A DNA stretch of 64,000 nt from JANQMY01 sp965228775 (GTDB lineage Bacteria > Pseudomonadota > Alphaproteobacteria > JANQMY01). The DNA lies in NCBI GenBank assembly GCA_965228775.1, contig OZ245840.1:868001-932000 (forward strand), in the 5' to 3' direction. The notes beneath the pieces are model-generated. The model saw nothing but the letters and a program-made list of their open reading frames with translations. It searched no databases and had not been told where the DNA came from. Made by a program: the position numbers and the translations under genes. Shown in pieces: positions 8,014-15,665 of the stretch (within the stretch, counting starts at the first letter, position 1; each line of letters starts with the position of its first letter).

Positions 8014-8895
8014 ATGAAAAGCCGAACCGTAACATTTTATAGCGAGGGCGAGGTTATTGTCGGGGATCTCTATCTCCCAGACAATTTCAAGGAGTCGAAC
8101 AAATATGCGGGCATTCTTCAATGCCAGGGCTTCACCGGCATCAGGGATATGGTGCAGCCCGAATTTGCGCAATACCTTGTCGACGACGGCGGCTTCGTGT
8201 CCTTGGCAATAGACTATCGAGGTTGGGGAGATAGCGGGGGCGAACGCGGACGCCTGGATCCATTTCAGCAGGTCGAAGACGTTCGGAACGGTCTCACATT
8301 TCTGGAGACGCTCGACTTTATCGACAACGACAAGCTAGGCGTATTCGGCGCGAGCTTCGGTGCCCTCATTGCTCCTTATACGGCAGCCATGGACTCTCGC
8401 GTGAAAGCAACAGTCGGCATGGTGGGAGTGGCGCACGGATACGAGGCCGTCACCAATCGCCGCACACCACAGCAGATGAAAGAATGGGAACAGAAAGTCG
8501 CCGAGGCGCGTCGTGTTCGCGTGCGCACAAACGAAGTCGACAAATGCCTTCGGGTTATGGATATTTTCATTGACGACCAGAGCATGGAATGGGAACCCGC
8601 CGCCTGGGAAGCCAATCCCAAATGGCGCACCTATTTCGGCTTCGATTCCATCGGCCGCATGATGGACTTTCGACCGGTCGATATTATTCATCGGGCGGAG
8701 GGACGCGGCACCTGTATGATACTGGCCACGAACGACACGACCGGTTCGCCGGAAAGCTATCGGGAACTGTTTGACGCCGCGCGGGAGCCCAAGCGCCTCA
8801 TCGAGGTGGATTGCGGACACTACGATATGTATGCGGGCGAATTGCTCGACTATGCGATGGATGAAAGCGTCAAGTATTTCAAAGAATATCTGTAA
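8014..8895 (+). CDS. alpha/beta hydrolase (dienelactone hydrolase / S15-like)
   Basis: A 293-residue alpha/beta hydrolase. The nucleophile elbow is GASFG with Ser114, the catalytic histidine is probably His269 in DCGHYDMY, and GFTGIRD plus DYRGWGDSGG form the oxyanion and early-strand region. No signal peptide is seen, so it should be cytoplasmic. It could hydrolyse an ester or lactone such as one made by the Baeyer-Villiger enzyme encoded at 18576, but that link is inference. A GGGAAA site precedes the ATG. It is transcribed alone, ending at a 26-bp palindrome and an intergenic repeat. Confidence 0.82.
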   Translation: MKSRTVTFYSEGEVIVGDLYLPDNFKESNKYAGILQCQGFTGIRDMVQPEFAQYLVDDGGFVSLAIDYRGWGDSGGERGRLDPFQQVEDVRNGLTFLETLDFIDNDKLGVFGASFGALIAPYTAAMDSRVKATVGMVGVAHGYEAVTNRRTPQQMKEWEQKVAEARRVRVRTNEVDKCLRVMDIFIDDQSMEWEPAAWEANPKWRTYFGFDSIGRMMDFRPVDIIHRAEGRGTCMILATNDTTGSPESYRELFDAAREPKRLIEVDCGHYDMYAGELLDYAMDESVKYFKEYL

Positions 8896-8908
8896 GAAAA
8901 GTCATCCG

Positions 8909-8934
8909 GAGCGCTTCATGGCCATGAAGCGCTC
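8909..8934. terminator. 26-bp perfect palindrome between convergent genes
   Basis: A perfect inverted repeat with arms of 13 bases (left arm GAGCGCTTCATGG) lies 13 bp after the hydrolase stop. It can form a strong hairpin in either transcript, but a clean T-run is missing on both sides. A likely bidirectional terminator or transcript-stabilising element, and probably one end of the repeat at 8974. Confidence 0.6.
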
Positions 8935-8973
8935 TAAATCCTGAAGTCTTTGTTTTGTCGTGTGTCTTTTGCG

Positions 8974-9009
8974 CATAACCGGTTCCCACTTTTGCGCAAC
9001 ACGCTCTAG
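8974..9009. repeat. intergenic repeat, copy A
   Basis: Reads AACCGGTTCCCACTTTTGCG and ends in ACGCTCTAG. It resembles copies at 29191 and 34937 (AACCGG, then a TCCACTT-like block, then a CGCTnTAG-like end). The terminal CTA supplies the TAG stop of the minus-strand SnoaL-like gene. Such elements are widespread between genes in Alphaproteobacteria. Confidence 0.6.
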
Positions 9010-9404
9010 GGAATGAGGAGCGGATTGAAGAATTCCCGCCACAAGGCAACCTTGCCATTCTCAAAATGCAGCACCATAACATAGCGATTTTGATAGAAAC
9101 GCCCACCGCCTTTGTATTGGCCAAACGATGTCGCCTCGACAATCACTGTACTCCGTGATGGCGCTTCATAGAGCTCATGTGGAACAATTGCAAAACTGTC
9201 GAACGCCTCCCTAACATAGGCCAATTTTTCGAGACACGCCTGCTTGCCGACCGTTTTTTGCTGCGATGGATCAGAGGCAAAAGGAAGCTCCATTACAACG
9301 TCGTTGTGACAAAGGTCCCCAAGATCTGATAGTCCGCCAACAGATATGCAGGAGAGGAACCGTTCGGCACGCTCAATGTTCGATATCGAACCATTACCCG
9401 TCAT
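9006..9404 (-). CDS. SnoaL-like (NTF2-fold) protein
   Basis: A 132-residue cone-fold protein. Its C-terminal half (FYQNRYVMVLHFENGKVALW then REFFNP) is nearly repeated in the protein at 12446, so the two are paralogues. NTF2-fold proteins of this size include ketosteroid isomerase, limonene epoxide hydrolase, polyketide cyclases and small subunits of Rieske oxygenases; no catalytic set can be named here. It is the last gene of the Rieske operon and its stop codon lies in an intergenic repeat. With the other SnoaL-like gene it may act on an oxidised intermediate or form a heteromer. Confidence 0.75.
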   Translation of the reverse strand: MTGNGSISNIERAERFLSCISVGGLSDLGDLCHNDVVMELPFASDPSQQKTVGKQACLEKLAYVREAFDSFAIVPHELYEAPSRSTVIVEATSFGQYKGGGRFYQNRYVMVLHFENGKVALWREFFNPLLIP

Positions 9405-9471
9405 TGATAAAGCCCCACTTAGACGCTGAATCGTTCAGTTCTCTGATCGTCACACGAAGAGCCCGTTCTCA

Positions 9472-9804
9472 TCATGAGTCGATCTCCACAAGACAGTCAT
9501 TGGTTTGAGGAACACTTTGGCATGCGAGGATGGCGCCATTATCCAATTGTTTTTGCGTCAACGCTTTGTTCTTTCTCATTTCGACGGCTCCCTTCAACAA
9601 AGACACCTGACAGCTGCCGCAGAATCCCTGGACGCAGTTTGTGTTGATCATCAGGCCTCCACGACGCGCGGTCTCCAGGATCGTCTCGCCTGCATAATAC
9701 TTTGCCGATATCACCTGAAGACCCTGCTTAAATTTGACCGAAGAAGGAGCAACATCAGCAGCTTCATCCTCTGTTGACGGCGCACTAATGAGAAGTCCCT
9801 CCAA
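9472..9804 (-). CDS. [2Fe-2S] ferredoxin, plant type
   Basis: A 110-residue protein with the plant-type cluster motif: Cys57, Cys62, Cys65 (CVQGFCGSC) and Cys95 (ILACQS). Translation probably starts at the TTG at 9804, which has an AGAGG ribosome site about 8 nt upstream; no ATG fits. It should pass single electrons to an oxygenase. It lies in the operon with a Rieske oxygenase, FAD dehydrogenase and SDR. It is the only ferredoxin in the window and no reductase is present, so the reductase must be elsewhere. The short N-terminal extension (residues 1-23) is not typical of free ferredoxins. Confidence 0.9.
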   Translation of the reverse strand: MEGLLISAPSTEDEAADVAPSSVKFKQGLQVISAKYYAGETILETARRGGLMINTNCVQGFCGSCQVSLLKGAVEMRKNKALTQKQLDNGAILACQSVPQTNDCLVEIDS

Positions 9805-9843
9805 TTCCGAAACCTCTGGTAGTCTGAAACAGACTGATGGACA

Positions 9844-10647
9844 TCACCGCCTCTCGCGTAAGGCAGATCTCATTCCCGCCAAATGGCTCACATGGCTGAG
9901 CAGTCCACCATCGACACGGATGACCTCACCATTGATGAATGAGGCGTCTTCGCTCGCCAGAAATGTGATCACCGCCGCCACCTCAGAAGGTTCGGCCCCA
10001 AAGGCGGGTACCAAAGAGTTATCGTCGAATACCTGACGCACCGGTGGTGGCAAACCGTCTTCCGCGGCGGGCGTTAGTACGAGACCAGGTGCAACCGCAT
10101 TGCATCTGATGCCCTGCTTTCCGTAACCTGTGGCAACCATCATCGTCAGCTGGTTCAGTGCCGCCTTGCTCATGCCATAGGCAAATCGTGTGTCGTCGCC
10201 CGACATACCGTCGACGGACGAAATGTTGACGATCGCACCGGACTGCCGTGCTAACATGGTCGGCAGGACACACTTTGTCGCCACCATGGCACTTAGCTGA
10301 TTGGCGCGAAACGTTTTCTCCCAAATATCCGGATCCGTGTTAAGCAGATGATCGTCCTGTGCAAGCAAGGACAAATCAGCTGCATTGTTCACCAACACAT
10401 CAATACGGCCGAAAACAGCGAGCGTTTCGTCGACCATTGCTGAGATTTGGTCCGGCTCTCGCACATCCGTCCGCACCGCCTTGGCATCACCACCATTCGA
10501 AACGATATGGTGGACAAGCTCCTCACCGGCCTCAATGTTGATGTCCGCGACAACTACCCGGGCGCCAAACCCCGCAAAACGCTCGGCTGCCGCACGGCCA
10601 ATGCCCGACGCTCCGCCGGTCACAATAGCGACTTGTTCGTCAAACAC
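9844..10647 (-). CDS. short-chain dehydrogenase/reductase
   Basis: A classical SDR of 267 residues: TGGASGIG cofactor loop (10-17), NNA (87-89), catalytic Ser143/144, and YGMSK with Tyr157 and Lys161. Asp35 after VVVAD suggests NAD(H) preference. A GTG start follows an AGGAGAG ribosome site. It interconverts a hydroxyl and a keto group on an unknown substrate. It sits between the FAD dehydrogenase and the ferredoxin in the operon transcribed from about 14700, which fits oxidation of a ring hydroxyl introduced by an oxygenase. Confidence 0.92.
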   Translation of the reverse strand: MFDEQVAIVTGGASGIGRAAAERFAGFGARVVVADINIEAGEELVHHIVSNGGDAKAVRTDVREPDQISAMVDETLAVFGRIDVLVNNAADLSLLAQDDHLLNTDPDIWEKTFRANQLSAMVATKCVLPTMLARQSGAIVNISSVDGMSGDDTRFAYGMSKAALNQLTMMVATGYGKQGIRCNAVAPGLVLTPAAEDGLPPPVRQVFDDNSLVPAFGAEPSEVAAVITFLASEDASFINGEVIRVDGGLLSHVSHLAGMRSALRERR

Positions 10648-10664
10648 CGATCTCTCCTGCTAGC

Positions 10665-12392
10665 CTACGCAACCCCAGTGTTGAGATGGCTGGAACCCGT
10701 ATCCGCCTCTCCACGCAAGCTCACCACATTATTTGCACGTAAGATCGCATTTGCCGCACGCCGGCCCGAAAACACAGTGTCTGCGATAGACAGTCCACTG
10801 AAGTTACTTTCGGAGCATACACCCACGGCTGTCCGGCCCGCAGCATAGAGGCCAACAATGGGCGTCCCGTTCTCGCGTGTGACGGCACCTGTGTCTTCAT
10901 CGACCGTCAAGCCGCCATAAGGCATAGTGCCGGAAAATCCCCATTTGTTATTGATGGATAGGTTCACCGCATAATAGGGACCGTCCGATACCGGACGAAG
11001 GTGTTGTTTCATTTTACCATGAGCGGCATCTGTGCCATGAGCGGCGCCTGCGTTGAAATCAGCAATGGTCTTTTCCAGCGCTTGCGGATCGATCCCAATT
11101 TTGCCGGCAAGGCGCTCAATCGAGGGCGCGCGTTTTGTACCCCCCAGGATGAGGTTCAGAAGAGCGGGCATCCCCCACCATGAGACGGCATTCTTAAGTG
11201 GCCATACCGCCTGCTTCACACCACTCCAGAATGTATTACGGTCCAAGATCAGCCATGCGGCGCCGGTTTGGCTTTGTTCAGAGATTGCGCAGCCAACATT
11301 GCCGAGATAACCGTCTTCCGTAATAAACCGCTGCCCTTCCATATTGACCAAAACACCGAAAATGAACTCGTGCGGTGGTGAAATTGCCTTCGTCACAAAC
11401 AAGCGGTCCATATGGCTCAGACCGCCCCCGACCGTCGTTCCCAATTCGATACCGCTGCCGTCACAGCCCATAGAACCGCCTCGCACGAGTTGCGGATAAG
11501 TCTCTTTGACAATGGGCCGGTAGCGGCCGAACAACTCCAGATTATAATTGTATCCCCCCGCTGCGAGAATGACGCCCCCCGTCGCGCGGATCTTGCGGCG
11601 GGTCTGGGGAATAGCCTCTTCGAATTCCCTGCATGCGGCAATCGCTTTTTCCGCGTCGGCCCCATTCAGCATTTTGTAGGGATCCACACGCTGAAAAAGC
11701 GCCTGATGCTCTTCCCAATTTTCCTCGGGTATTTGATGGATCTCCACACCCACCACATGATCGTTTCCATCAACAATCAGCCGACGGACTGGGGCATGCG
11801 GTTTCAGGCAAAGCCCCATTCTCTCTGCCGTTTCTCGCAAAGGCTTGAAATAGTTTTTGCCGGTAGCCCCTTTCCCTAACGTTCTGTGACCGCGCGGCGC
11901 GACCAGCGCATGATCGCTGCGAAACTTTTCCATGCCGGAATAATAAAGAAAGTAGCCATCGGGAGGGTAAGCGATACGGTCTTCGAAAACGCCAGATCCG
12001 AACTGCACGCCGTGGCTCTCTAACCAGGCGATATTCGGAGCGCTGCTCTCACAGAATTTGCGCAACGTGTCCAGTTTGACCGGTGTTCCTTCATAGGAAA
12101 GATACTTAAACATTTCCTCGGCGGTGTCTTGGTAGCCCGCTTCGTGCTGGTACTTTGTCCCTCCCGCATAGACCACACCACCGCTTTTTTCCGTGGCCCC
12201 GCCGCCAGAGAACCGGTCGACGGCAATGACACGTGCACCCGCCTCCAAGGCGTGGATTGCCGCCACCACACCAGCGCCGCCAAACCCCGCAATGACAACG
12301 TCCGCCTCGTCATCCCATTTACAATCAGCATGCGATTCGACGCGCAACGGCGGCTCGATCTTTGATGTATACTGATTTTCTATATTGTTCAT
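10665..12392 (-). CDS. FAD-dependent dehydrogenase, ketosteroid-dehydrogenase/fumarate-reductase type
   Basis: A 575-residue flavoprotein. It has an N-terminal dinucleotide motif GFGGAG (36-41), a GGGATEKSGGVVYAGG flavin segment, the cap domain, and a C-terminal FAD region (GLYAAGRTAVGVCSESNFSG). The family includes 3-ketosteroid delta-1 and delta-4 dehydrogenases and fumarate reductases, enzymes that insert or remove a C-C double bond next to a carbonyl. The neighbouring SDR could make the ketone it needs. It is cytoplasmic with no Tat or Sec signal. Steroid specificity is plausible from context but not shown by the sequence. Confidence 0.85.
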   Translation of the reverse strand: MNNIENQYTSKIEPPLRVESHADCKWDDEADVVIAGFGGAGVVAAIHALEAGARVIAVDRFSGGGATEKSGGVVYAGGTKYQHEAGYQDTAEEMFKYLSYEGTPVKLDTLRKFCESSAPNIAWLESHGVQFGSGVFEDRIAYPPDGYFLYYSGMEKFRSDHALVAPRGHRTLGKGATGKNYFKPLRETAERMGLCLKPHAPVRRLIVDGNDHVVGVEIHQIPEENWEEHQALFQRVDPYKMLNGADAEKAIAACREFEEAIPQTRRKIRATGGVILAAGGYNYNLELFGRYRPIVKETYPQLVRGGSMGCDGSGIELGTTVGGGLSHMDRLFVTKAISPPHEFIFGVLVNMEGQRFITEDGYLGNVGCAISEQSQTGAAWLILDRNTFWSGVKQAVWPLKNAVSWWGMPALLNLILGGTKRAPSIERLAGKIGIDPQALEKTIADFNAGAAHGTDAAHGKMKQHLRPVSDGPYYAVNLSINNKWGFSGTMPYGGLTVDEDTGAVTRENGTPIVGLYAAGRTAVGVCSESNFSGLSIADTVFSGRRAANAILRANNVVSLRGEADTGSSHLNTGVA

Positions 12393-12445
12393 CGCAATAT
12401 TCCGCCTAGCTGGACCACATATTCTTGTGACAAGAGCCGGGCTGG

Positions 12446-12862
12446 CTACCCCGCCGCCATAAATGCCAACCCCTCATTCATGAGTTCCGGATTATAGAAC
12501 TCCCGCCACAGAACGATTTTCCCTTCCCGAAATCCAAAAACCATGATGTAGCGGTTTTGGTAGGCTTTTCCGTTCGCCGCGAGAATGCCGAAGCTGGTCT
12601 GCTCAAAGACAACAACGTCTTGATCCGGACAATCATAGACCTCGTGAATGTTGAGCTTGAAGCTCTTGAACACGGTGGGGATAAAACTGAAACCGGCCAT
12701 GAACGCCGCGCGGCCGCGTTTCATGGGTCCTTGATGGAATGCCTGATATGGCGCTTCCATGACGATGTCTTCGTGAATGTATTGCTCCAGCTCGTCAAAG
12801 CGATAGTCACAAACAAGATCGATGACAGTACGTGTCACTTCAACATTGTGGCTTTCGGACAC
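12446..12862 (-). CDS. SnoaL-like (NTF2-fold) protein, paralogue of 9006
   Basis: About 138 residues. The C-terminal half (AYQNRYIMVFGFREGKIVLW, then REFYNP) repeats the pattern of the gene at 9006. A GTG at 12862 has a GGGGAGG ribosome site at proper spacing; a GTG two codons earlier would touch that site. It follows the Rieske oxygenase gene in the operon, where a beta-subunit gene would often lie, but at 138 residues it is shorter than the usual 160-190 of aromatic-ring dioxygenase beta subunits. It may be an isomerase, hydratase or structural partner. Confidence 0.72.
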   Translation of the reverse strand: MSESHNVEVTRTVIDLVCDYRFDELEQYIHEDIVMEAPYQAFHQGPMKRGRAAFMAGFSFIPTVFKSFKLNIHEVYDCPDQDVVVFEQTSFGILAANGKAYQNRYIMVFGFREGKIVLWREFYNPELMNEGLAFMAAG

Positions 12863-12941
12863 CGGCACCTCCCCACTCTATTTACTTCCAAGGTTTCAGC
12901 CCAATACCCTACGCTTCATTCGTGTTACGCCGCAGCCACTA

Positions 12942-14255
12942 TTATTGCGCCGCAACGCCCACCTTCTGCGATTTGTAGGCGTCCACATGATCATAGATCT
13001 GTCTGTGGAACCCCCGGAGCATTATTTCTTCATCGGTCAGCGGCCAAGACTTAAACGTTCCCATCTCAAGTCCAAGCTGGGTTGCTTCCAGATTGTTGAT
13101 GTCCTGAAGCGCGGCATCCCAAAAAGTTGCAATGTGTCCGTAGTGGGACATCAATTCGGAGAAATTTCGTGACGGAAGATAATGGCATTCGATCTCAAAC
13201 CGCATCTGGTTGTGAGCCAAGGGCCAATACTGATAGATCAAATACCAGCCTGGATAGTAGAATTGGATTTGAATGTTGGGAAAGATGAAATGACTGCTTG
13301 TCCCCCACTCTATGCCGGTAGGATTAGCCGCGGGAGGGATCTCGCTTAAATCCTCCGCCATCGGATATTGTGGACCGGTGCCAGCACACTGAGAGATCCG
13401 CTCAATATCTGTCACGAACAGCCCTTGGGGGTTTCGCGGCGAAATATAAAACCCATGTTTCCCCACAAGTGCCGCTACTTCCACCCGCATGGCCGCTAGT
13501 GCATCCACATCCATTTTTTGAAGGTAAGGGAACGCCTCACGGTGAACGTAGACAGCGTGATAAACCTCATTAAAGGCGTCCATGAGGCCTTTCCAATTAC
13601 AGTTCGTATGCCCACGAGCAGTGAACCGTTCAGTAAGCTTTTCAAATGGCCAGCCATCGAAACCGTTCCAATAATATTCGCCGAGGAATTCCCGAAGCGT
13701 CTCTTTCGGCCCCTCTGGGCTCATGTTTATAAAAAGGAACCCATTCCAAGTTTCGAGCGGAATTTCAGCTAGCCCCAGCTCTGTGCCTTGATCGTCAAAC
13801 CAAGAATCCTTGTCGGTCAAGACCTCAATCTTTCCGTCAAGGCCGAAACCCAACCCGTGATATTTGCAATAGAATCGGTTACACCGCCCTTCCATCGGCT
13901 CACGCGGTTCGTCTTTCCAAACCAATTTGTTTCCCCGATGCGGGCATACATTATAAAACGCCCGGATCTTGTCATCGTTGCCACGCACCACGATCACCGA
14001 TGCATTGCAGACTTCATATTCCTTTGTGAAGTACTTCCCGGGTTGATCGAGCCATTCGGCACGACCGGCATAAAGCCAGCTTCTTCGAAATACGGCTTCC
14101 CTTTCCAGCTCATAGAATTCGCTCGAAATGGCATTTTCGTAGCTGACCCGATCTTTTCCGAGGTGAGGATATTTGTCCGTCCACTTCTCGGCCTGCCCTT
14201 TGGTGAGCAGAGACGGGTCGATACCCGTTGCGTAAATAGATGCACCTTTGGTCAT
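12942..14255 (-). CDS. Rieske non-heme iron oxygenase, catalytic subunit (copy 1)
   Basis: A 437-residue alpha-type subunit. The Rieske [2Fe-2S] ligands are Cys104, His106, Cys130 and His133 (CPH...CKYH), with about 23 residues between the pairs, longer than usual. The mononuclear iron triad is His233, His238 (NEVYHAVYVH) and Asp385 (LQDINNLEATQ). It should use O2 and electrons from a ferredoxin to hydroxylate or cleave its substrate. It lies 35 bp after a small protein of unknown function that has a paralogue in front of the other Rieske gene at 22619. The two Rieske proteins are clearly paralogous along their length. Confidence 0.94.
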   Translation of the reverse strand: MTKGASIYATGIDPSLLTKGQAEKWTDKYPHLGKDRVSYENAISSEFYELEREAVFRRSWLYAGRAEWLDQPGKYFTKEYEVCNASVIVVRGNDDKIRAFYNVCPHRGNKLVWKDEPREPMEGRCNRFYCKYHGLGFGLDGKIEVLTDKDSWFDDQGTELGLAEIPLETWNGFLFINMSPEGPKETLREFLGEYYWNGFDGWPFEKLTERFTARGHTNCNWKGLMDAFNEVYHAVYVHREAFPYLQKMDVDALAAMRVEVAALVGKHGFYISPRNPQGLFVTDIERISQCAGTGPQYPMAEDLSEIPPAANPTGIEWGTSSHFIFPNIQIQFYYPGWYLIYQYWPLAHNQMRFEIECHYLPSRNFSELMSHYGHIATFWDAALQDINNLEATQLGLEMGTFKSWPLTDEEIMLRGFHRQIYDHVDAYKSQKVGVAAQ

Positions 14256-14290
14256 TCTCGTATCCTCACATGGGTTGCCTCAAAAGGCTT

Positions 14291-14626
14291 CTATAGTTTT
14301 CGTTCCATCACGGCATCAAACATGCGATTCCCGGCATCTGGGACCGCCGGCTGTTTGTAAATTTGAACGGACTGAGCCACAATTGCGAACGAGAACATCA
14401 TCCGGGCAAGACGGCGATCCGCATCCGTATACTCGTCGAACTCCTTTCCATCCAAATAGGTTTTCACATCTTCCGCACACGCAACAATCGCATCGTTGAA
14501 CGACTGCATATCGTCCATCGAACTCTCGAGGCGCTGTCGGTAGCGACTGTTGATGTCCGGCAAATCCCACTTCTCGACAAAAGGCTCAAGCTCCCTAAAT
14601 TTGCTTGGCAAAATTGAGTCGGCCAT
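14291..14626 (-). CDS. small unknown protein paired with Rieske oxygenase (copy 1)
   Basis: 111 residues from an ATG at 14626 with an AAGGA ribosome site; a longer frame from 14656 lacks one. It is predicted mostly helical, with LPSKFRELEPFVEKWDLPD near the N-terminus, a central KTYLDGKEFDEYT, and DRRLARMMFSFAIVA. It has no cysteines or histidines suited to a cofactor, and no signal peptide. I do not recognise the family. A paralogue at 23942 (about one-third identical by eye) also lies directly before a Rieske gene, so it is probably a partner, chaperone or small subunit of these oxygenases. Confidence 0.8.
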   Translation of the reverse strand: MADSILPSKFRELEPFVEKWDLPDINSRYRQRLESSMDDMQSFNDAIVACAEDVKTYLDGKEFDEYTDADRRLARMMFSFAIVAQSVQIYKQPAVPDAGNRMFDAVMERKL

Positions 14627-14694
14627 TTTCCTTACCCCTCGGTGTCGAGCGTCCAACTATTCATAAGGAGAAGAGAGCGCTCAATAAACTGCAA

Positions 14695-14718
14695 GTACTC
14701 AACAGAGTTGTTGAGTAC
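14695..14718. promoter_or_regulatory. extended palindromic operator before the Rieske operon
   Basis: Two palindromes overlap. The core CAACAGAGTTG (14700-14710) is a perfect CAAC-N3-GTTG. Around it, 10-bp arms GTACTCAACA (14695-14704) and TGTTGAGTAC (14709-14718) form a longer perfect inverted repeat centred two bases away. It lies 69 bp before the small-protein gene at 14626 and would govern the six-gene operon down to 9006. Confidence 0.65.
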
Positions 14719-14907
14719 CGTATCACAGTAATGATGCATTTCAAGGGTTTATTGGGGACGTGCGCACGCAAAATTTCAAAACATGCTCGTCATGAAACAA
14801 GCCCCCGCCAAGCCAATGGCATTTCGGTGGCTTATTCGCACAATGCACGGCCGCCCGCGAAACCGGGATCGCCGATAGTATTTTTCTGGTTTTGAGAAGA
14901 AGCGCCG

Positions 14908-15522
14908 CTACGGACGCTTTAGTATGCCCTGAAGAACGATCCGATCGAAAGCTCTGGCAAAACGCTTTGATGAGCGATCGCGTTTTGCCTTAGACATACT
15001 TTCCGCATCGGTGACGATTGGCCACAAAAAGGACGCAGCAACGCCAATGACGGCTAAGACGTCATTGTCTATGTCCCGGGAAACGTCTGGATGATCATGA
15101 AGCGATCTCAGCCCATCGTTCCAAATTTCCCATAACTTATCCGTATGCGCCGTCTCACCCATTATCATTTCTTGAAGAACCACCTTCACGAGGATTGTGT
15201 TATTTCCGAGAGTTTTTGTAATCGCCTCCATGACGGAATCGTCACTTGTCGACCACTCTTGGATTTGGGCCGAACTCTTGCGGATGACTTCGCTTAGTTC
15301 GTTCACGACCGAAGAGATCGTGGCATCCATCAGTTCTTCACGGTCCTTGAAATGCAAATATGCTGTGCCGCGGTTCACGTTTGCCAACCGTGCCACACTG
15401 GAGACGCTAACCGCATCCACCCCTTCGCTGGCGATCAGCTCCTTGGCCGCATCCAAAATCGCCTTTCGCGTGCGATCGGGATCTCTTCCGTTATCCGCAC
15501 GTTCCTGTCGAACGACAACCAT
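14908..15522 (-). CDS. TetR-family transcriptional regulator
   Basis: A 204-residue regulator. The TetR helix-turn-helix spans about residues 17-63, with TRKAILDAAKELIASEG followed by VSVSSVARLANVNRGTAYLH and FKDREEL. The C-terminal part is helical and should bind a small ligand, likely a pathway acyl-CoA or the substrate. It is the only regulator in the catabolic island, and palindromes CAAC-N3-GTTG occur in front of most operons there, so it is the best candidate for binding them. A one-mismatch copy lies 32 bp before its own start, consistent with autoregulation. Repression relieved by ligand is typical of the family. Confidence 0.93.
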   Translation of the reverse strand: MVVVRQERADNGRDPDRTRKAILDAAKELIASEGVDAVSVSSVARLANVNRGTAYLHFKDREELMDATISSVVNELSEVIRKSSAQIQEWSTSDDSVMEAITKTLGNNTILVKVVLQEMIMGETAHTDKLWEIWNDGLRSLHDHPDVSRDIDNDVLAVIGVAASFLWPIVTDAESMSKAKRDRSSKRFARAFDRIVLQGILKRP

Positions 15523-15553
15523 TTTGCACCACTCCTCTGACCAAACATCTGAT

Positions 15554-15564
15554 TAACACGGTTG
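15554..15564. promoter_or_regulatory. operator candidate, one mismatch (TAACACGGTTG)
   Basis: The right arm GTTG is intact and the left reads TAAC. Its position 32 bp before the TetR start codon suits autoregulation. Confidence 0.45.
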
Positions 15565-15665
15565 TGCAATTATTTACCGGATAAACAGGCCAAATCACAG
15601 GCATTATTGTCCGATGAGACAAGATGACCGCGCTGAGTGCATCAATCCCGCGCTTTTCCCGCGGG

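Noticed and set aside
11001..11879. Plus-strand frames opposite the FAD dehydrogenase
   Set aside because: They are antisense shadows without ribosome sites or recognisable domains.
12841..12851. CAACATTGTGG, an operator-like sequence
   Set aside because: It lies inside the first codons of the SnoaL-like gene at 12446, in the middle of an operon, and the right arm is imperfect. Probably chance.
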